A stretch of 64,000 nt of DNA from Mycobacterium spongiae (GTDB lineage Bacteria > Actinomycetota > Actinomycetes > Mycobacteriales > Mycobacteriaceae): the NCBI RefSeq assembly GCF_018278905.1, contig NZ_CP046600.1, positions 1,612,001-1,676,000 on the forward strand. The letters run 5' to 3'. The first letter of the stretch is position 1; every line of letters starts with the position of its first letter. This document shows positions 40,475-48,970 of the stretch, piece after piece. Below the pieces are notes generated by a model that was not told the DNA's origin, searched no databases, and worked only from the letters and a program-made list of their open reading frames with translations. The translations under genes were made by a program, and so were the position numbers.

Positions 40475-40870
40475 CTATGCCCGGTGTTGCAGCGCCGCGA
40501 GGAGCCCTTCGGTGTCCGCGACGGTGACGGTCAGGGCGGAGTGATCGCGCAGGCCTAGGACACGAGGGATCCGTGGCTCGAAATGGATACAGACTCCGGC
40601 GAGTGCGTTGGTGCCGAACGTCAGTCCGTCATCGACGAACGACAGCCTCGGGCCGACGGCAGTCCACCATCGGTACGGCCCGGTGATGTGTGCGTCGGAA
40701 ATGGTGGCTAGTGGCGCTTCGGCGCGAAAGGGTCCGTAGCGGGCGATGAAGTGTCCGTCTTCGGTCAATGTCACGCCTTGGTTGCCCGGCCACCGAAACG
40801 GTAGCCACAGTGGTGCCAGCCGTAGATCGTAGCGATAGGGGAAGTAGTGGCGCGTGTGTCGGGGTTTCAT
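40475..40870 (-). CDS. Conserved hypothetical protein of 131 residues
   Basis: The sequence begins MKPRHTRHYFPYRYDLRLAPLWLPF and has alternating beta-strands (HFIARYGPFRAEAPLATISDAHITGPYRWW; VCIHFEPRIPRVLG). I do not recognise the domain, but the tight composition, GC3 pattern and clean placement between two genes support a real gene. No membrane segment, cofactor motif or signal peptide is visible. Confidence 0.7.
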   Translation of the reverse strand: MKPRHTRHYFPYRYDLRLAPLWLPFRWPGNQGVTLTEDGHFIARYGPFRAEAPLATISDAHITGPYRWWTAVGPRLSFVDDGLTFGTNALAGVCIHFEPRIPRVLGLRDHSALTVTVADTEGLLAALQHRA

Positions 40871-41019
40871 TGCACAGCTCCGATCTTCGGCGCGATCTCA
40901 GGTGCGTCGCCCGGTTGGTCCCAGGAAAAGGCTACTGGTCTGCGGCTGGCATCCGCAGCTCGCGGCGAGGTCGTCGCGGGCGCGGGGTTTTCGCTACCTT
41001 GAAGACGTAAGGGGGCCGA

Positions 41020-41760
41020 ATGCCTCGCGCAGAGCGGCTCGATGACAACCGAAAGCTCAGTGACAACCGAAAGCTCGATGACAACCGAAAGCTCAATGAC
41101 AACCGAAAGGCGGATCCTCGAATGCTGGGACGTATCGCGGCGCTGCTGACCCAACTCGGCGAAGCCGCCGGATTTGTCGTCGGGCTGCGGCTCGGGATCG
41201 AAGAACCGCCGCACACGGTCGAGACCACGCTCGACGGCCTGCAGATCCGTCGCTATGGACCGCGTATCGCGGCCGAGACCCTGGTCGAGGACACCGAGGA
41301 AGGTTCCCGCAACCGTGGGTTCCGCACCCTGGCCGGCTACATTTTTGGCGGCAACCACGCCGACTCGAAGATCGCAATGACGGCTCCGGTCAGTCAAAAC
41401 CAGGCCAATGGTGGCCAGCGCATCGCTATGACGGCGCCGGTGGCTCAGGAGGCCGGGCCCGACGATGGGTGGGTGATCCGGTTTTTTATGCCTGCCACGT
41501 GGACGTTGGATACCCTGCCGGCGCCCAACGACGACGCCGTCAAACTCGTCGAGCTACCGGCAGAGGACTTCGCGGTCCTGCGTTTCACCGGCGCCCGCGG
41601 GCCGCGCGCCGTCAAATCGCGCACCGAAGAATTGCTCCGTCGACTCCGCGACACCGATTTCCGGCAGGCTGGTCCCGCGGTAGCGTGGTTTTACGACCCG
41701 CCCTTCACTATTCCCTGCTTGCGCCGTAACGAGGTTGCCGTTCCGGTGACCCGGCGATAA
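41020..41760 (+). CDS. SOUL family haem-binding protein
   Basis: 246 residues from ATG 41020, with AAGGGGG upstream. The SOUL/HBP fold starts near residue 65 (TLDGLQIRRYGPRIAAETLVEDTEEGSRNRGFRTLAGYIFGGNHADSKIAMTAPVSQ) and ends WFYDPPFTIPCLRRNEVAVPV. Two IAMTAPV segments, usually one in the family, are visible. Residues 8-30 are an unusual tandem repeat (18-bp units). A start at ATG 41122 would drop the repeat. SOUL proteins bind haem or porphyrin; the partnership with TspO and photolyase suggests porphyrin handling. Confidence 0.85.
   Translation: MPRAERLDDNRKLSDNRKLDDNRKLNDNRKADPRMLGRIAALLTQLGEAAGFVVGLRLGIEEPPHTVETTLDGLQIRRYGPRIAAETLVEDTEEGSRNRGFRTLAGYIFGGNHADSKIAMTAPVSQNQANGGQRIAMTAPVAQEAGPDDGWVIRFFMPATWTLDTLPAPNDDAVKLVELPAEDFAVLRFTGARGPRAVKSRTEELLRRLRDTDFRQAGPAVAWFYDPPFTIPCLRRNEVAVPVTRR
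41041..41109 (+). repeat. 18-bp tandem repeat at the 5' end of the SOUL gene
   Basis: Three full units and a fourth partial one at 41041, 41059, 41077 and 41095. The core GATGACAACCGAAAGCTC varies only at its first bases. It codes for DDNRKL-type hexapeptides if the 41020 start is used. It could instead be a protein-binding iteron if translation starts at 41122. Confidence 0.85.
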
Positions 41761-41769
41761 GCGAGCTGC

Positions 41770-43125
41770 TCAGGCAGTGCGCCCGAGGAGGTGCCGCAAG
41801 GCCGATTCCAGGTCCGCGTGGCGAAACCGGTGTTGCGCCCGGGTGAGTCGGTCGGGTGAAACCCGCTGACTGGCGCAGGCAAGTTCTCGTGCGCCCTGCT
41901 CGCCGAGCAGTAACCGCGGACCCAGCGCCGGTACCGGCAACATCGCGGGCCTGCCTAAGACGTGGGCGAGGGTGTTCGTGTAGTCGATATTGCGAACCGG
42001 TTGCGGGGCTACCGCATTCACGGGTCCAGACAGTGTGGCATCCCACAGGGCGCGGTGATAGACGTCGATCTGGTCATCAATCCCAATCCAGGACAACCAT
42101 TGTCGGCCGTCGCCGAGCCGGCCGCCGAGTCCCACGGTGAACAGTGGGCGCAGGAGCCGAAGGGTGCCGCCGCGCGGGGATTGCACGATTCCGGTGCGTA
42201 TCCGAACCACCCGCACGCCGTCGCGCTCGGCGGGGGTTGTCGCGTCTTCCCAGTCGGCCACGACGTCGGCGAGGTAGCCGTCGCCACGGTCACTGTCCTC
42301 GGTGAGGATCTCATCGCCGCGGTCGTATCCGTAGTACCCGATCGCCGAAGCGCAGATGAAGACGGCCGGCCCGCCAGCGGTGCGCGCAGCGAGTTCGGCC
42401 AACCTGCGTGTTGGGCCAATTCGACTGTTGCGGATGGTGTCCCGATGATCTGCGGTGAATCGTCCCGCGATCGAGGCGCCTGCCAAGTGCACCACGGCGT
42501 CAATTCCGGTGAGCAGCCCCGGATCGGGGTCATCGGGGTTGTATCTTCGCTCGGATATGTCGCGTGGGGTGCCGCGGACCAGCCGGATGACACGATGGCC
42601 CCCGGTGCTCAGAAACGCGGCCAGCGCAGAACCGATCAACCCCGACGACCCCGTGATGGCGACGGTCTTCGGCGTCAGACCGCTGGCCGCTGCGACTCGG
42701 TGCGCGGCCAAGTCATCGGCCAGCTGACGGTGCCGGTAGCTGAACGTCGCCCGCAACGCCCACCCGGGCACCGGAGTCTGCAGCCGGTCGATGACTCGGG
42801 TACGGCCGTCTCCAAGATCCTCGAACTCGTGGGTATGGCGCCATCGGCCGACCAGCCGCGGCGGTAGGGACATCAGCCCGGCGCTGCTGATGGTATCGAC
42901 GAACCGCTGCGGGGGATCGAAGGAATCGGGCTGGTGCGCAGCGACCCAGCGCAGGCCGCCCGGCAGCGCGAGCGTAGCGCGCCCATCCTTCAGCGATGCC
43001 GCTTCGCTGACCAGCTGCATGGGCTGCCACGGGGGAGACAGGCGATGAAACGCGCCCGGTCTACCGTGCCACGCGAACACCTCGTCGCGGGGCGCATCGA
43101 TGACGCTCGAATACTCCAGGCCCAT
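41770..43125 (-). CDS. SRPBCC-epimerase fusion (TIGR01777/SulA-like)
   Basis: About 451 residues from ATG 43125 (a GTG at 43128 precedes it). The first 140 residues are an SRPBCC domain (YSSVIDAPRDEVFAWHGRPGAFHRLSPPWQPM). From about residue 155 an NAD-binding epimerase domain follows (VAITGSSGLIGSALAAFLSTGGHRVIRLVRG; CASAIGYYGYDRGDEILTEDS; LSWIGIDDQIDVYHRAL). The family is widespread beside photolyase genes in light-responsive clusters. Its substrate is unknown. Confidence 0.85.
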   Translation of the reverse strand: MGLEYSSVIDAPRDEVFAWHGRPGAFHRLSPPWQPMQLVSEAASLKDGRATLALPGGLRWVAAHQPDSFDPPQRFVDTISSAGLMSLPPRLVGRWRHTHEFEDLGDGRTRVIDRLQTPVPGWALRATFSYRHRQLADDLAAHRVAAASGLTPKTVAITGSSGLIGSALAAFLSTGGHRVIRLVRGTPRDISERRYNPDDPDPGLLTGIDAVVHLAGASIAGRFTADHRDTIRNSRIGPTRRLAELAARTAGGPAVFICASAIGYYGYDRGDEILTEDSDRGDGYLADVVADWEDATTPAERDGVRVVRIRTGIVQSPRGGTLRLLRPLFTVGLGGRLGDGRQWLSWIGIDDQIDVYHRALWDATLSGPVNAVAPQPVRNIDYTNTLAHVLGRPAMLPVPALGPRLLLGEQGARELACASQRVSPDRLTRAQHRFRHADLESALRHLLGRTA

Positions 43126-43177
43126 CACTTGACGTTACCGGTGACCGAGCGTGGATGCTGGCGCCACTGCGGGGGGA

Positions 43178-44179
43178 ATGCATTCGGGGATAGTGGTGGG
43201 TGTGGATGCTCCCGAAGGAATGCGGTCTCTTCTCGACGCCGCTCTCGATCGCGCCGTCGTACCCGGCTACACCAACATTGGCTATCGCCTCCGGCGGTTG
43301 GGCCGCTCGCAGGATCCCCCGCCACACGCACTGCGTGGCCGCACCGCGTTGATCACCGGGGCCAATCGTGGCCTCGGCAGGGCAATTGCCGAGGGCTTGG
43401 CCCGGCTGGACGCAACCGTCTTGCTGACCGTGCGCGATCGGAAGAGCGGGGAGCGAGCGCGCGACGAGATCGCCGCCGAGACCGGCGCCGACGTGCGGGT
43501 CGAAGTGTGCGACATGTCGGACCTGTCCACCGTCCGCGCGTTCGCCGCCGACCTGACCGGCCGAGTGTCCCGGTTGGACGTGTTGATCCACAATGCCGGA
43601 CTCCTGCCGGCCAACCGGTTCGAGACCGCCGATGGCCACGAGGTCACGTTGGCCACCCATGTGCTCGGGCCGGTGTTGTTGACGGAACTGCTGGTCCCGA
43701 TCCTCGCCCAATCGCCGGACCCGCGCGTCATCCTGATGGCGTCAGGCGGGATGTATACGCAGTCGCTGCCCAGCGACGACCCGGAATACCGAGTCGGCCG
43801 ATACCGTGGCGCCGTCGCCTACGCGCGCACCAAACGCATGCAGGTGGCGTTCACCCCGATCCTGGCCCGCCGCTGGGCCGGCCACCATATCGGCGTGCAC
43901 TGCATGCATCCTGGTTGGGCGGACACCCCCGGGGTAGCCGCCTCGTTGCCCGGATTCCGTGCCATCACCGGCCCCCTGCTGCGTACGGCGGCCGAAGGCG
44001 CCGACACCGCCCTGTGGCTGGCAGCGACCCAACCTGCACCGCCGACCGGGCTTTTCTGGCACGACCGGCGGCCCCGCCCCGAGCACTACGTGCCCTGGAC
44101 TCGATACCGCGACGACGAGTGCGAGCGGCTGTGGCGGTATTGCGCAGACGCGATCGGTATCGATCCGCTGGGGAGCTAG
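43178..44179 (+). CDS. Short-chain dehydrogenase (DHRS12-like)
   Basis: About 333 residues from ATG 43178; GTG 43151, GTG 43199 and ATG 43220 are alternatives. SDR motifs: TALITGANRGLGRAIAEGLARLDATVLLTVRD, then VLIHNAGLLPANRFETADGHEVTLATHVLGP and SGGMYTQSLPSDDPEYRVGRYRGAVAYARTKRMQ. The catalytic YxxxK is represented by YARTK. The start is only tens of bases from the epimerase start on the other strand, so the two genes share a divergent promoter. Confidence 0.85.
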   Translation: MHSGIVVGVDAPEGMRSLLDAALDRAVVPGYTNIGYRLRRLGRSQDPPPHALRGRTALITGANRGLGRAIAEGLARLDATVLLTVRDRKSGERARDEIAAETGADVRVEVCDMSDLSTVRAFAADLTGRVSRLDVLIHNAGLLPANRFETADGHEVTLATHVLGPVLLTELLVPILAQSPDPRVILMASGGMYTQSLPSDDPEYRVGRYRGAVAYARTKRMQVAFTPILARRWAGHHIGVHCMHPGWADTPGVAASLPGFRAITGPLLRTAAEGADTALWLAATQPAPPTGLFWHDRRPRPEHYVPWTRYRDDECERLWRYCADAIGIDPLGS

Positions 44180-45420
44180 CGATCGGGCAACGCATGCTCA
44201 ACGATGGGCAGGCGTGGTTGCGGTTGCCGTTCACGGCGCTTGGCCGCCAGGTACACCTGCGTGGTCTCCTCGGCCACCGTGTGCCAATCGAAGTCTGAGG
44301 TCAGCCGCTCCCGGGCGGCTCGGGCGCGTCGCTGGGCGGCGACCGGATCATCGAGAACCGTGCATACCGCGGCGGCAAGGCCGGCCACATGGCGGGGCAC
44401 GCAGGAAATCCCGGTCTGTCCGTTGATCACTGCTTCGCCCAGACCGCCGATGTTTGACGTCACCAACGGGGTGCCGGCCGCGGCGGCCTCGAGGGCGACC
44501 AAGCCGAACGGCTCGTAGTGGCTGGGTAGGACCGCAGCGTCGGCTCGATGCAGCATTGCGAGCAGCTCGGTGTGGTCGAGGTGCCCGACGAAGTTGGTTG
44601 CCTTGAGCACCCGGTGTTTGCGTGCTTGATCGACGAGCCAATCCTGCTGGGTGCCTTCGCCGGCGATGGTGAGGGTGGTGCCCGGATGGGTGCGTCTGAT
44701 CCGCGGCAGCGCCGCGATGGCGTCGTGAACGCCCTTCTCATACTCCAACCGGCCCACGTAGAGCAGTTCGGCCGGCCCGGTGCGTGGGTCGCGGGGCGCG
44801 AACGGCCAGCGGGCCGCATCAATGCCGTTTCGGATCACGGTGATCTCGGTCAGCCCGGGACCAAACAGCTCGGTGATCTCGTCGCTCATTGACACCGAAC
44901 ACGTGATCAGTGAATCGGATTCACGCACCAGCCACGATTCGACGGCATGGACCTGACGGCTCAGTTCGCCGGAAACCCAACCGGAATGGCGGCCGGCTTC
45001 GGTCGCGTGGATCGTGGAAACGATGGGCACGTCATAGAACTGGGCGAGGGCAATAGCGGGATGGGCGACCAACCAGTCGTGCGCGTGGACGATGTCGGGA
45101 CGCCATGCGCGGTCGGTGCCGTGTCTCTTCAGGCACAGACCGGCGCGGATCATCGCGTGGCCCATCGCCAGAGTCCAGGCCATCATGTCGTCGCCGAATG
45201 TGAACTCGTGGGGATCCTGGGCCGCCGCGATAACCCGGACACCCTCGCTGACCTCATCCGAGGACGGATGCGTGCTGGGATCGGTGCCGGTGGGCCGCCG
45301 AGACAAGACGACCACATCGTGACCGGCCGCCGCGAGCGCTGTCGACAAGTGGTGCACATGTCGGCCGAGCCCACCGATCACGACCGGCGGGTATTCCCAC
45401 GACACCATAAGGATCTTCAT
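44176..45420 (-). CDS. GT4 glycosyltransferase of MGLP/glycogen biosynthesis (Rv3032-like)
   Basis: 414 residues. GT-B fold with N-terminal MKILMVSWEYPPVVIGGLGRHVHHL (glycogen-synthase-like KxGGL region) and a C-terminal donor site FGLVALEAAAAGTPLVTSNIGGLGEAV (E-x7-E of GT4). In M. tuberculosis this alpha-1,4-glucosyltransferase extends 6-O-methylglucose lipopolysaccharide and glycogen chains. It is followed on the same strand by the GH57 and methyltransferase homologues upstream (45455 and 47032). Confidence 0.93.
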   Translation of the reverse strand: MKILMVSWEYPPVVIGGLGRHVHHLSTALAAAGHDVVVLSRRPTGTDPSTHPSSDEVSEGVRVIAAAQDPHEFTFGDDMMAWTLAMGHAMIRAGLCLKRHGTDRAWRPDIVHAHDWLVAHPAIALAQFYDVPIVSTIHATEAGRHSGWVSGELSRQVHAVESWLVRESDSLITCSVSMSDEITELFGPGLTEITVIRNGIDAARWPFAPRDPRTGPAELLYVGRLEYEKGVHDAIAALPRIRRTHPGTTLTIAGEGTQQDWLVDQARKHRVLKATNFVGHLDHTELLAMLHRADAAVLPSHYEPFGLVALEAAAAGTPLVTSNIGGLGEAVINGQTGISCVPRHVAGLAAAVCTVLDDPVAAQRRARAARERLTSDFDWHTVAEETTQVYLAAKRRERQPQPRLPIVEHALPDR

Positions 45421-45454
45421 GAGAGGGGCCCATTACGCCGGGGGACGGATGCGC

Positions 45455-47035
45455 TCACCTGGGCAGCCTACGGGCATCGAGGGCGCCGAACAGACCGTCG
45501 GCGCGGTTCCATCCTTCGGCTAGCCGCTGCGCGGTCTCGCGGCGCCCAGAGGCCAGCGCTTCGGCGATCTCCCGGGTGGCGTGTGCGTGCAGATGGGCGC
45601 GGTAGCGGGCGTAATCGGCCGCAGAGTCCTTGCTCACCATGAAGGGCCAGTCGCTGGACACCGTCAACAGCGTCTCACGCAAGATCTGGTCGGCGACGCG
45701 ATCGCGGGGAATCGGTCCGTCCAGCGAGCGGGTCTGTTCCAGCGCCTTGTCGACGGCGGTCAGGGCAGTGTCGACAACTTCGGTGTTGAGCTGTACCAGA
45801 TCGGCCACTTTGTCACCGTCCCACACCTGCCAGTTCTTGCCGGACCCCCAGGAGCTCGGTGGCAACTCGACCGCGTCTCCGACAAACCCGTCGGTGATCG
45901 CATCGCTGAGCGTGCCGACCCGGACGCCGGCGGCGGGCAGCGCCCGCATTACTCGCTCTAGCCAGGTCGGCCCTTCATACCACCAGTGGCCGAACAACTC
46001 GGTGTCGAACGCGGCCACCACGTGGGCGGGCCGCCCAATGCGTTCCGACTCAGCGAGCAGCCGGTTGCGCACCACGTCGACGAAGTCCGCGACGTGGACA
46101 TCGACCGCGTGGTCAGCGCGGTCGGGGTCGTAGACCGCCTTGTTCTCAGGTGGCACATTGCGGCCGGTCACCCGGGCCGGCTTGAGGCCGGTGAGATGGT
46201 CGTAGGTGTGGAAATCGCGGTACGCGGAATGCCCGGGGTAGCCGGACTTCGGTGACCACACCCGGTAGCTGACCTGCAAGTCGCGTCCGAATGCGACGAC
46301 GTCCGTGTCGCCCACCGGCCGACCCAATGCGGTATCGCCGCGCAGCGATGGGCCATCGACCATGAAGTGGCTGACCCCTGCGGCGGCATAGTCGTATTCC
46401 ATACCTGGGGCGTAGGCGCACTCCGGAGCCCAGATGCCCCTCGGGCGGTGCGCCAGCCGCAGCTCGGTGTCGGCGAGCCCTTCGCGCAACGCGAACTCAC
46501 GCAGCCGCGGGTTGAGCAACGGCTGGAACGGGTGCGCCAGCGGTCCGCCGAGCAGCTCCAGGGTGCCCGCGTCGATCAGGTGGCGCAGCGCCGGGCTGAC
46601 GCCGTGGCGCCACGTTGTCGTGAAATCGCCGAGCGCGCGATCCGCCTCGCCGCCCTCGCGGGCACCGAGCGACCGCAGTGCTTGCGGCGTACACGACACA
46701 TATGAGGCCGATTTCGATTGTGGTGTCGACCGCACACTGGCGGCCTCTGCGGCGCGCAGGCGCCAGTTCGCCAGCCAGTGGTGCATTCCGTCCAAGCAAT
46801 ACGGGTCGTCGAGCTGGGCGGCGACCACCGGCGTCATCCCGAGCGTGACCACTGAACGACGGTCCTCGTCGGCGAGCGTGCGCAGCACCCGAAAGAGCGG
46901 CAAGTAGGCCGCCGACCACGACTGGTAGAGCCACTCCTCGCCGACTGGCCAGCGTCCGTGGTGGGCTAGCCATGGCAGATGGGTGTGCAGCACCAGCGTG
47001 AACAGCCCAGGTACCCGGCCTGTGGGCGCACTCAA
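45455..47035 (-). CDS. GH57-family alpha-glucan branching enzyme (Rv3031-like)
   Basis: 526 residues. GH57 conserved region 1 LVLHTHLPWLAHHGRWPVGEEWL, region 3 GIWAPECAYAPGMEY (catalytic Glu) and region 4 HVVAAFDTELFGHWWYEGPTWLE (Asp) are visible. Family members are branching enzymes or 4-alpha-glucanotransferases. It overlaps the methyltransferase gene by 4 bp and lies 34 bp upstream of the glycosyltransferase gene, forming one MGLP operon. Confidence 0.93.
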   Translation of the reverse strand: MSAPTGRVPGLFTLVLHTHLPWLAHHGRWPVGEEWLYQSWSAAYLPLFRVLRTLADEDRRSVVTLGMTPVVAAQLDDPYCLDGMHHWLANWRLRAAEAASVRSTPQSKSASYVSCTPQALRSLGAREGGEADRALGDFTTTWRHGVSPALRHLIDAGTLELLGGPLAHPFQPLLNPRLREFALREGLADTELRLAHRPRGIWAPECAYAPGMEYDYAAAGVSHFMVDGPSLRGDTALGRPVGDTDVVAFGRDLQVSYRVWSPKSGYPGHSAYRDFHTYDHLTGLKPARVTGRNVPPENKAVYDPDRADHAVDVHVADFVDVVRNRLLAESERIGRPAHVVAAFDTELFGHWWYEGPTWLERVMRALPAAGVRVGTLSDAITDGFVGDAVELPPSSWGSGKNWQVWDGDKVADLVQLNTEVVDTALTAVDKALEQTRSLDGPIPRDRVADQILRETLLTVSSDWPFMVSKDSAADYARYRAHLHAHATREIAEALASGRRETAQRLAEGWNRADGLFGALDARRLPR

Positions 47036-47874
47036 GGGCGCACCGCAATCGCAACGAGGTCGAGGCTGTCGTCAATGTGGCGTAGGTCACGGTCGTTTCG
47101 CCGCGTGTGGCCCGCGCCGACCAGGTCGAAGTCCGCGGTGGTCACCGCGGCCACGTCGGCGGCCAGCTCGGGTGGCCACGGTGCGTCGGCGATCGCTCGC
47201 GCGATCTGCGCGTCGATGATGGACCCACCATGGCGGGCATCCATCTCCCGCAACGTGGGCCCATGGAAGAGGCCGGCCACCGACACATCGACGAAACCAG
47301 CCGTGACGAGCAGTTCGGTGAGTTCGTCGGCGTTGAGTTCGCGGGTGTGAAACGGGTTGATCGGGGTGTCTCGGCCTGGCGAGAAGGTGATCCGGTTGGG
47401 CGTGGACACCATCAAGAGCCCAGCGGGACGCAGCACCCGGGCGCATTCGCGGACGAACTGGGCTTGGTCCCACAGATGCTCGATGACTTGGAAGTTGACC
47501 ACCACGTCCACTGACGCGTCTGCCAGGGGTAGATCGGTGAGGTTGGCCTGCGTGGCTTCCACCCTGCTGTATCGGCGCCGGACGTGGGCGACTGCGGCCT
47601 CGTCGTAGTCCACCGCGATGACCCGGCGGGCGACGCCGGCGATGAGGTCGGCGCCATAGCCCTCGCCGCAGCCGGCTTCGAGCACGTCGAGACCAGCGCA
47701 GCGCGGTGCCAGCCGCTCGTAGGCCACCTCGTGCCGCCGAAACCAGTAGTTCTCGATGTCCAGGCCGGGAATGGTGCGTTCGCCCGTCAGTGCCAGTACC
47801 CCATCCGCCGCGGGTGACTCGTCACCGCGGATGTGGTCGGAAACGCCGGGTACGTCAGGAACGAATGCGCTCAT
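47032..47874 (-). CDS. SAM-dependent methyltransferase of the MGLP cluster (Rv3030-like)
   Basis: 280 residues. Motif I LDVLEAGCGEGYGADLIAGVARRVIAVDYDEAAVAH, motif for DASVDVVVNFQVIEHLWDQAQFVRECARVLRPAGLLMVSTPNRI, then a RELNADELTELLVTAGF segment. In M. tuberculosis the homologue is considered an O-methyltransferase for MGLP. It begins the operon with the GH57 and GT4 genes. The far promoter region faces the fixA gene. Confidence 0.92.
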   Translation of the reverse strand: MSAFVPDVPGVSDHIRGDESPAADGVLALTGERTIPGLDIENYWFRRHEVAYERLAPRCAGLDVLEAGCGEGYGADLIAGVARRVIAVDYDEAAVAHVRRRYSRVEATQANLTDLPLADASVDVVVNFQVIEHLWDQAQFVRECARVLRPAGLLMVSTPNRITFSPGRDTPINPFHTRELNADELTELLVTAGFVDVSVAGLFHGPTLREMDARHGGSIIDAQIARAIADAPWPPELAADVAAVTTADFDLVGAGHTRRNDRDLRHIDDSLDLVAIAVRP

Positions 47875-48005
47875 TGCTAAGGCAGGCTAACCCGAACCGC
47901 TCGATTCGCGAACCGGGTACCTGGGGTGGGGGTGCTCCGCTAACGGGGGAGAGCGGGCAATCAGGCCAGCGTGACCCGCTATGGTGTGAGAGCGGACCGC
48001 GCGAA

Positions 48006-48021
48006 GTTACCGTTTAGTAAC
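48006..48021. promoter_or_regulatory. fixA: Inverted repeat upstream of fixA
   Basis: GTTAC (48006-48010), spacer CGTTTA, GTAAC (48017-48021). It lies 84 bp upstream of the fixA ATG and in the 230-bp divergent gap to the methyltransferase gene. It resembles small TetR or FadR-type dyads but is too short to assign. Confidence 0.35.
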
Positions 48022-48104
48022 ATGCGTGTGCGGTTGCGAATCGCTTGACCGAGGTCCCGCAGTCCACCGCTGCAGGACGCCTTCGAGGAGGACAAACCAG
48101 ACTC

Positions 48105-48905
48105 ATGACTAACATCGTGGTCCTGATCAAGCAGGTTCCAGACACCTGGTCGGAGCGCAAACTGACCGACGGCGACTGGACGCTCGACCGAGAGGCCGCC
48201 GACGCGGTACTGGACGAGATCAACGAACGCGCTGTCGAAGAGGCGCTGCAAATCCGGGAGCGTGAGGCAGCTGACGGTGTCGAGGGGTCGGTGACCGTGC
48301 TGACCGCAGGCCCAGAACGCGCCAGCGAGGCGATCCGCAAGGCGCTGTCGATGGGCGCCGACAAGGCGGTCCACCTGAAGGACGACGGTATGCACGGCTC
48401 GGATGTGATCCAGACTGGGTGGGCACTGGCACGTGCGCTGGGCGCTATCGAAGGCACCGAGCTGGTCATTGCCGGCAACGAATCCACCGATGGGGTGGGC
48501 GGCGCGGTGCCGGCCATCATCGCCGAGTACCTGGGTCTGCCGCAGCTCACGCACCTGCGCAAGGTGTCGGTGGAGGGCGACAAGATCACCGGCGAGCGCG
48601 AGACCGACGACGGCGTCTTTACCCTCGAGGCCACTTTGCCCGCGGTCATCAGCGTCAACGAGAAGATCAACGAGCCGCGTTTCCCGTCCTTCAAGGGCAT
48701 CATGGCCGCCAAGAAGAAGGAGGTCGCCGTGCTCACCCTGGCCGAGATCGGCGTCGAGGCCGACGAGGTCGGGTTGGCCAACGCGGGTTCGACCGTGCTG
48801 ACTTCGACGCCGAAGCCTCCCAAGACCGCAGGTGAAAAGGTCACCGACGAGGGCGAAGGCGGCAACCAGGTCGCGCAGTACTTGGTTGGCCAAAAGATCA
48901 TCTAA
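48105..48905 (+). CDS. fixA: Electron-transfer flavoprotein beta subunit
   Basis: 266 residues from ATG 48105 with GAGGAG upstream. ETF-beta features are MTNIVVLIKQVPDTWSERKLTDGDWTLDRE, the adenine-nucleotide-binding RALGAIEGTELVIAGNESTDGVGGAVPAIIAEYLGLPQLT, and PRFPSFKGIMAAKKKEVAVLTLAEIG. It carries electrons from acyl-CoA and other dehydrogenases to the quinone pool, together with fixB 65 bp downstream. Confidence 0.96.
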   Translation: MTNIVVLIKQVPDTWSERKLTDGDWTLDREAADAVLDEINERAVEEALQIREREAADGVEGSVTVLTAGPERASEAIRKALSMGADKAVHLKDDGMHGSDVIQTGWALARALGAIEGTELVIAGNESTDGVGGAVPAIIAEYLGLPQLTHLRKVSVEGDKITGERETDDGVFTLEATLPAVISVNEKINEPRFPSFKGIMAAKKKEVAVLTLAEIGVEADEVGLANAGSTVLTSTPKPPKTAGEKVTDEGEGGNQVAQYLVGQKII

Positions 48906-48970
48906 GGCAGCTACATCCAACTCAGGTCCATCGCACTAGGCCCGCAAACGACGAGAAGAGCGAAATACCC

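Noticed and set aside
40885..41019. Possible extra small ORF before the SOUL gene
   Set aside because: Frames here are short and Arg-rich with no ribosome-binding site or domain.
42934..44298. Open frame of 454 codons across the SDR and GT4 genes
   Set aside because: A high-GC shadow frame rich in Arg and Pro that crosses from one well-supported gene into another.
47877..47896. IdeR-box-like half-site (AGGCTAACC) by the methyltransferase start
   Set aside because: Only about 12 of 19 positions fit the consensus, mostly on one side; not enough to call an iron-box.
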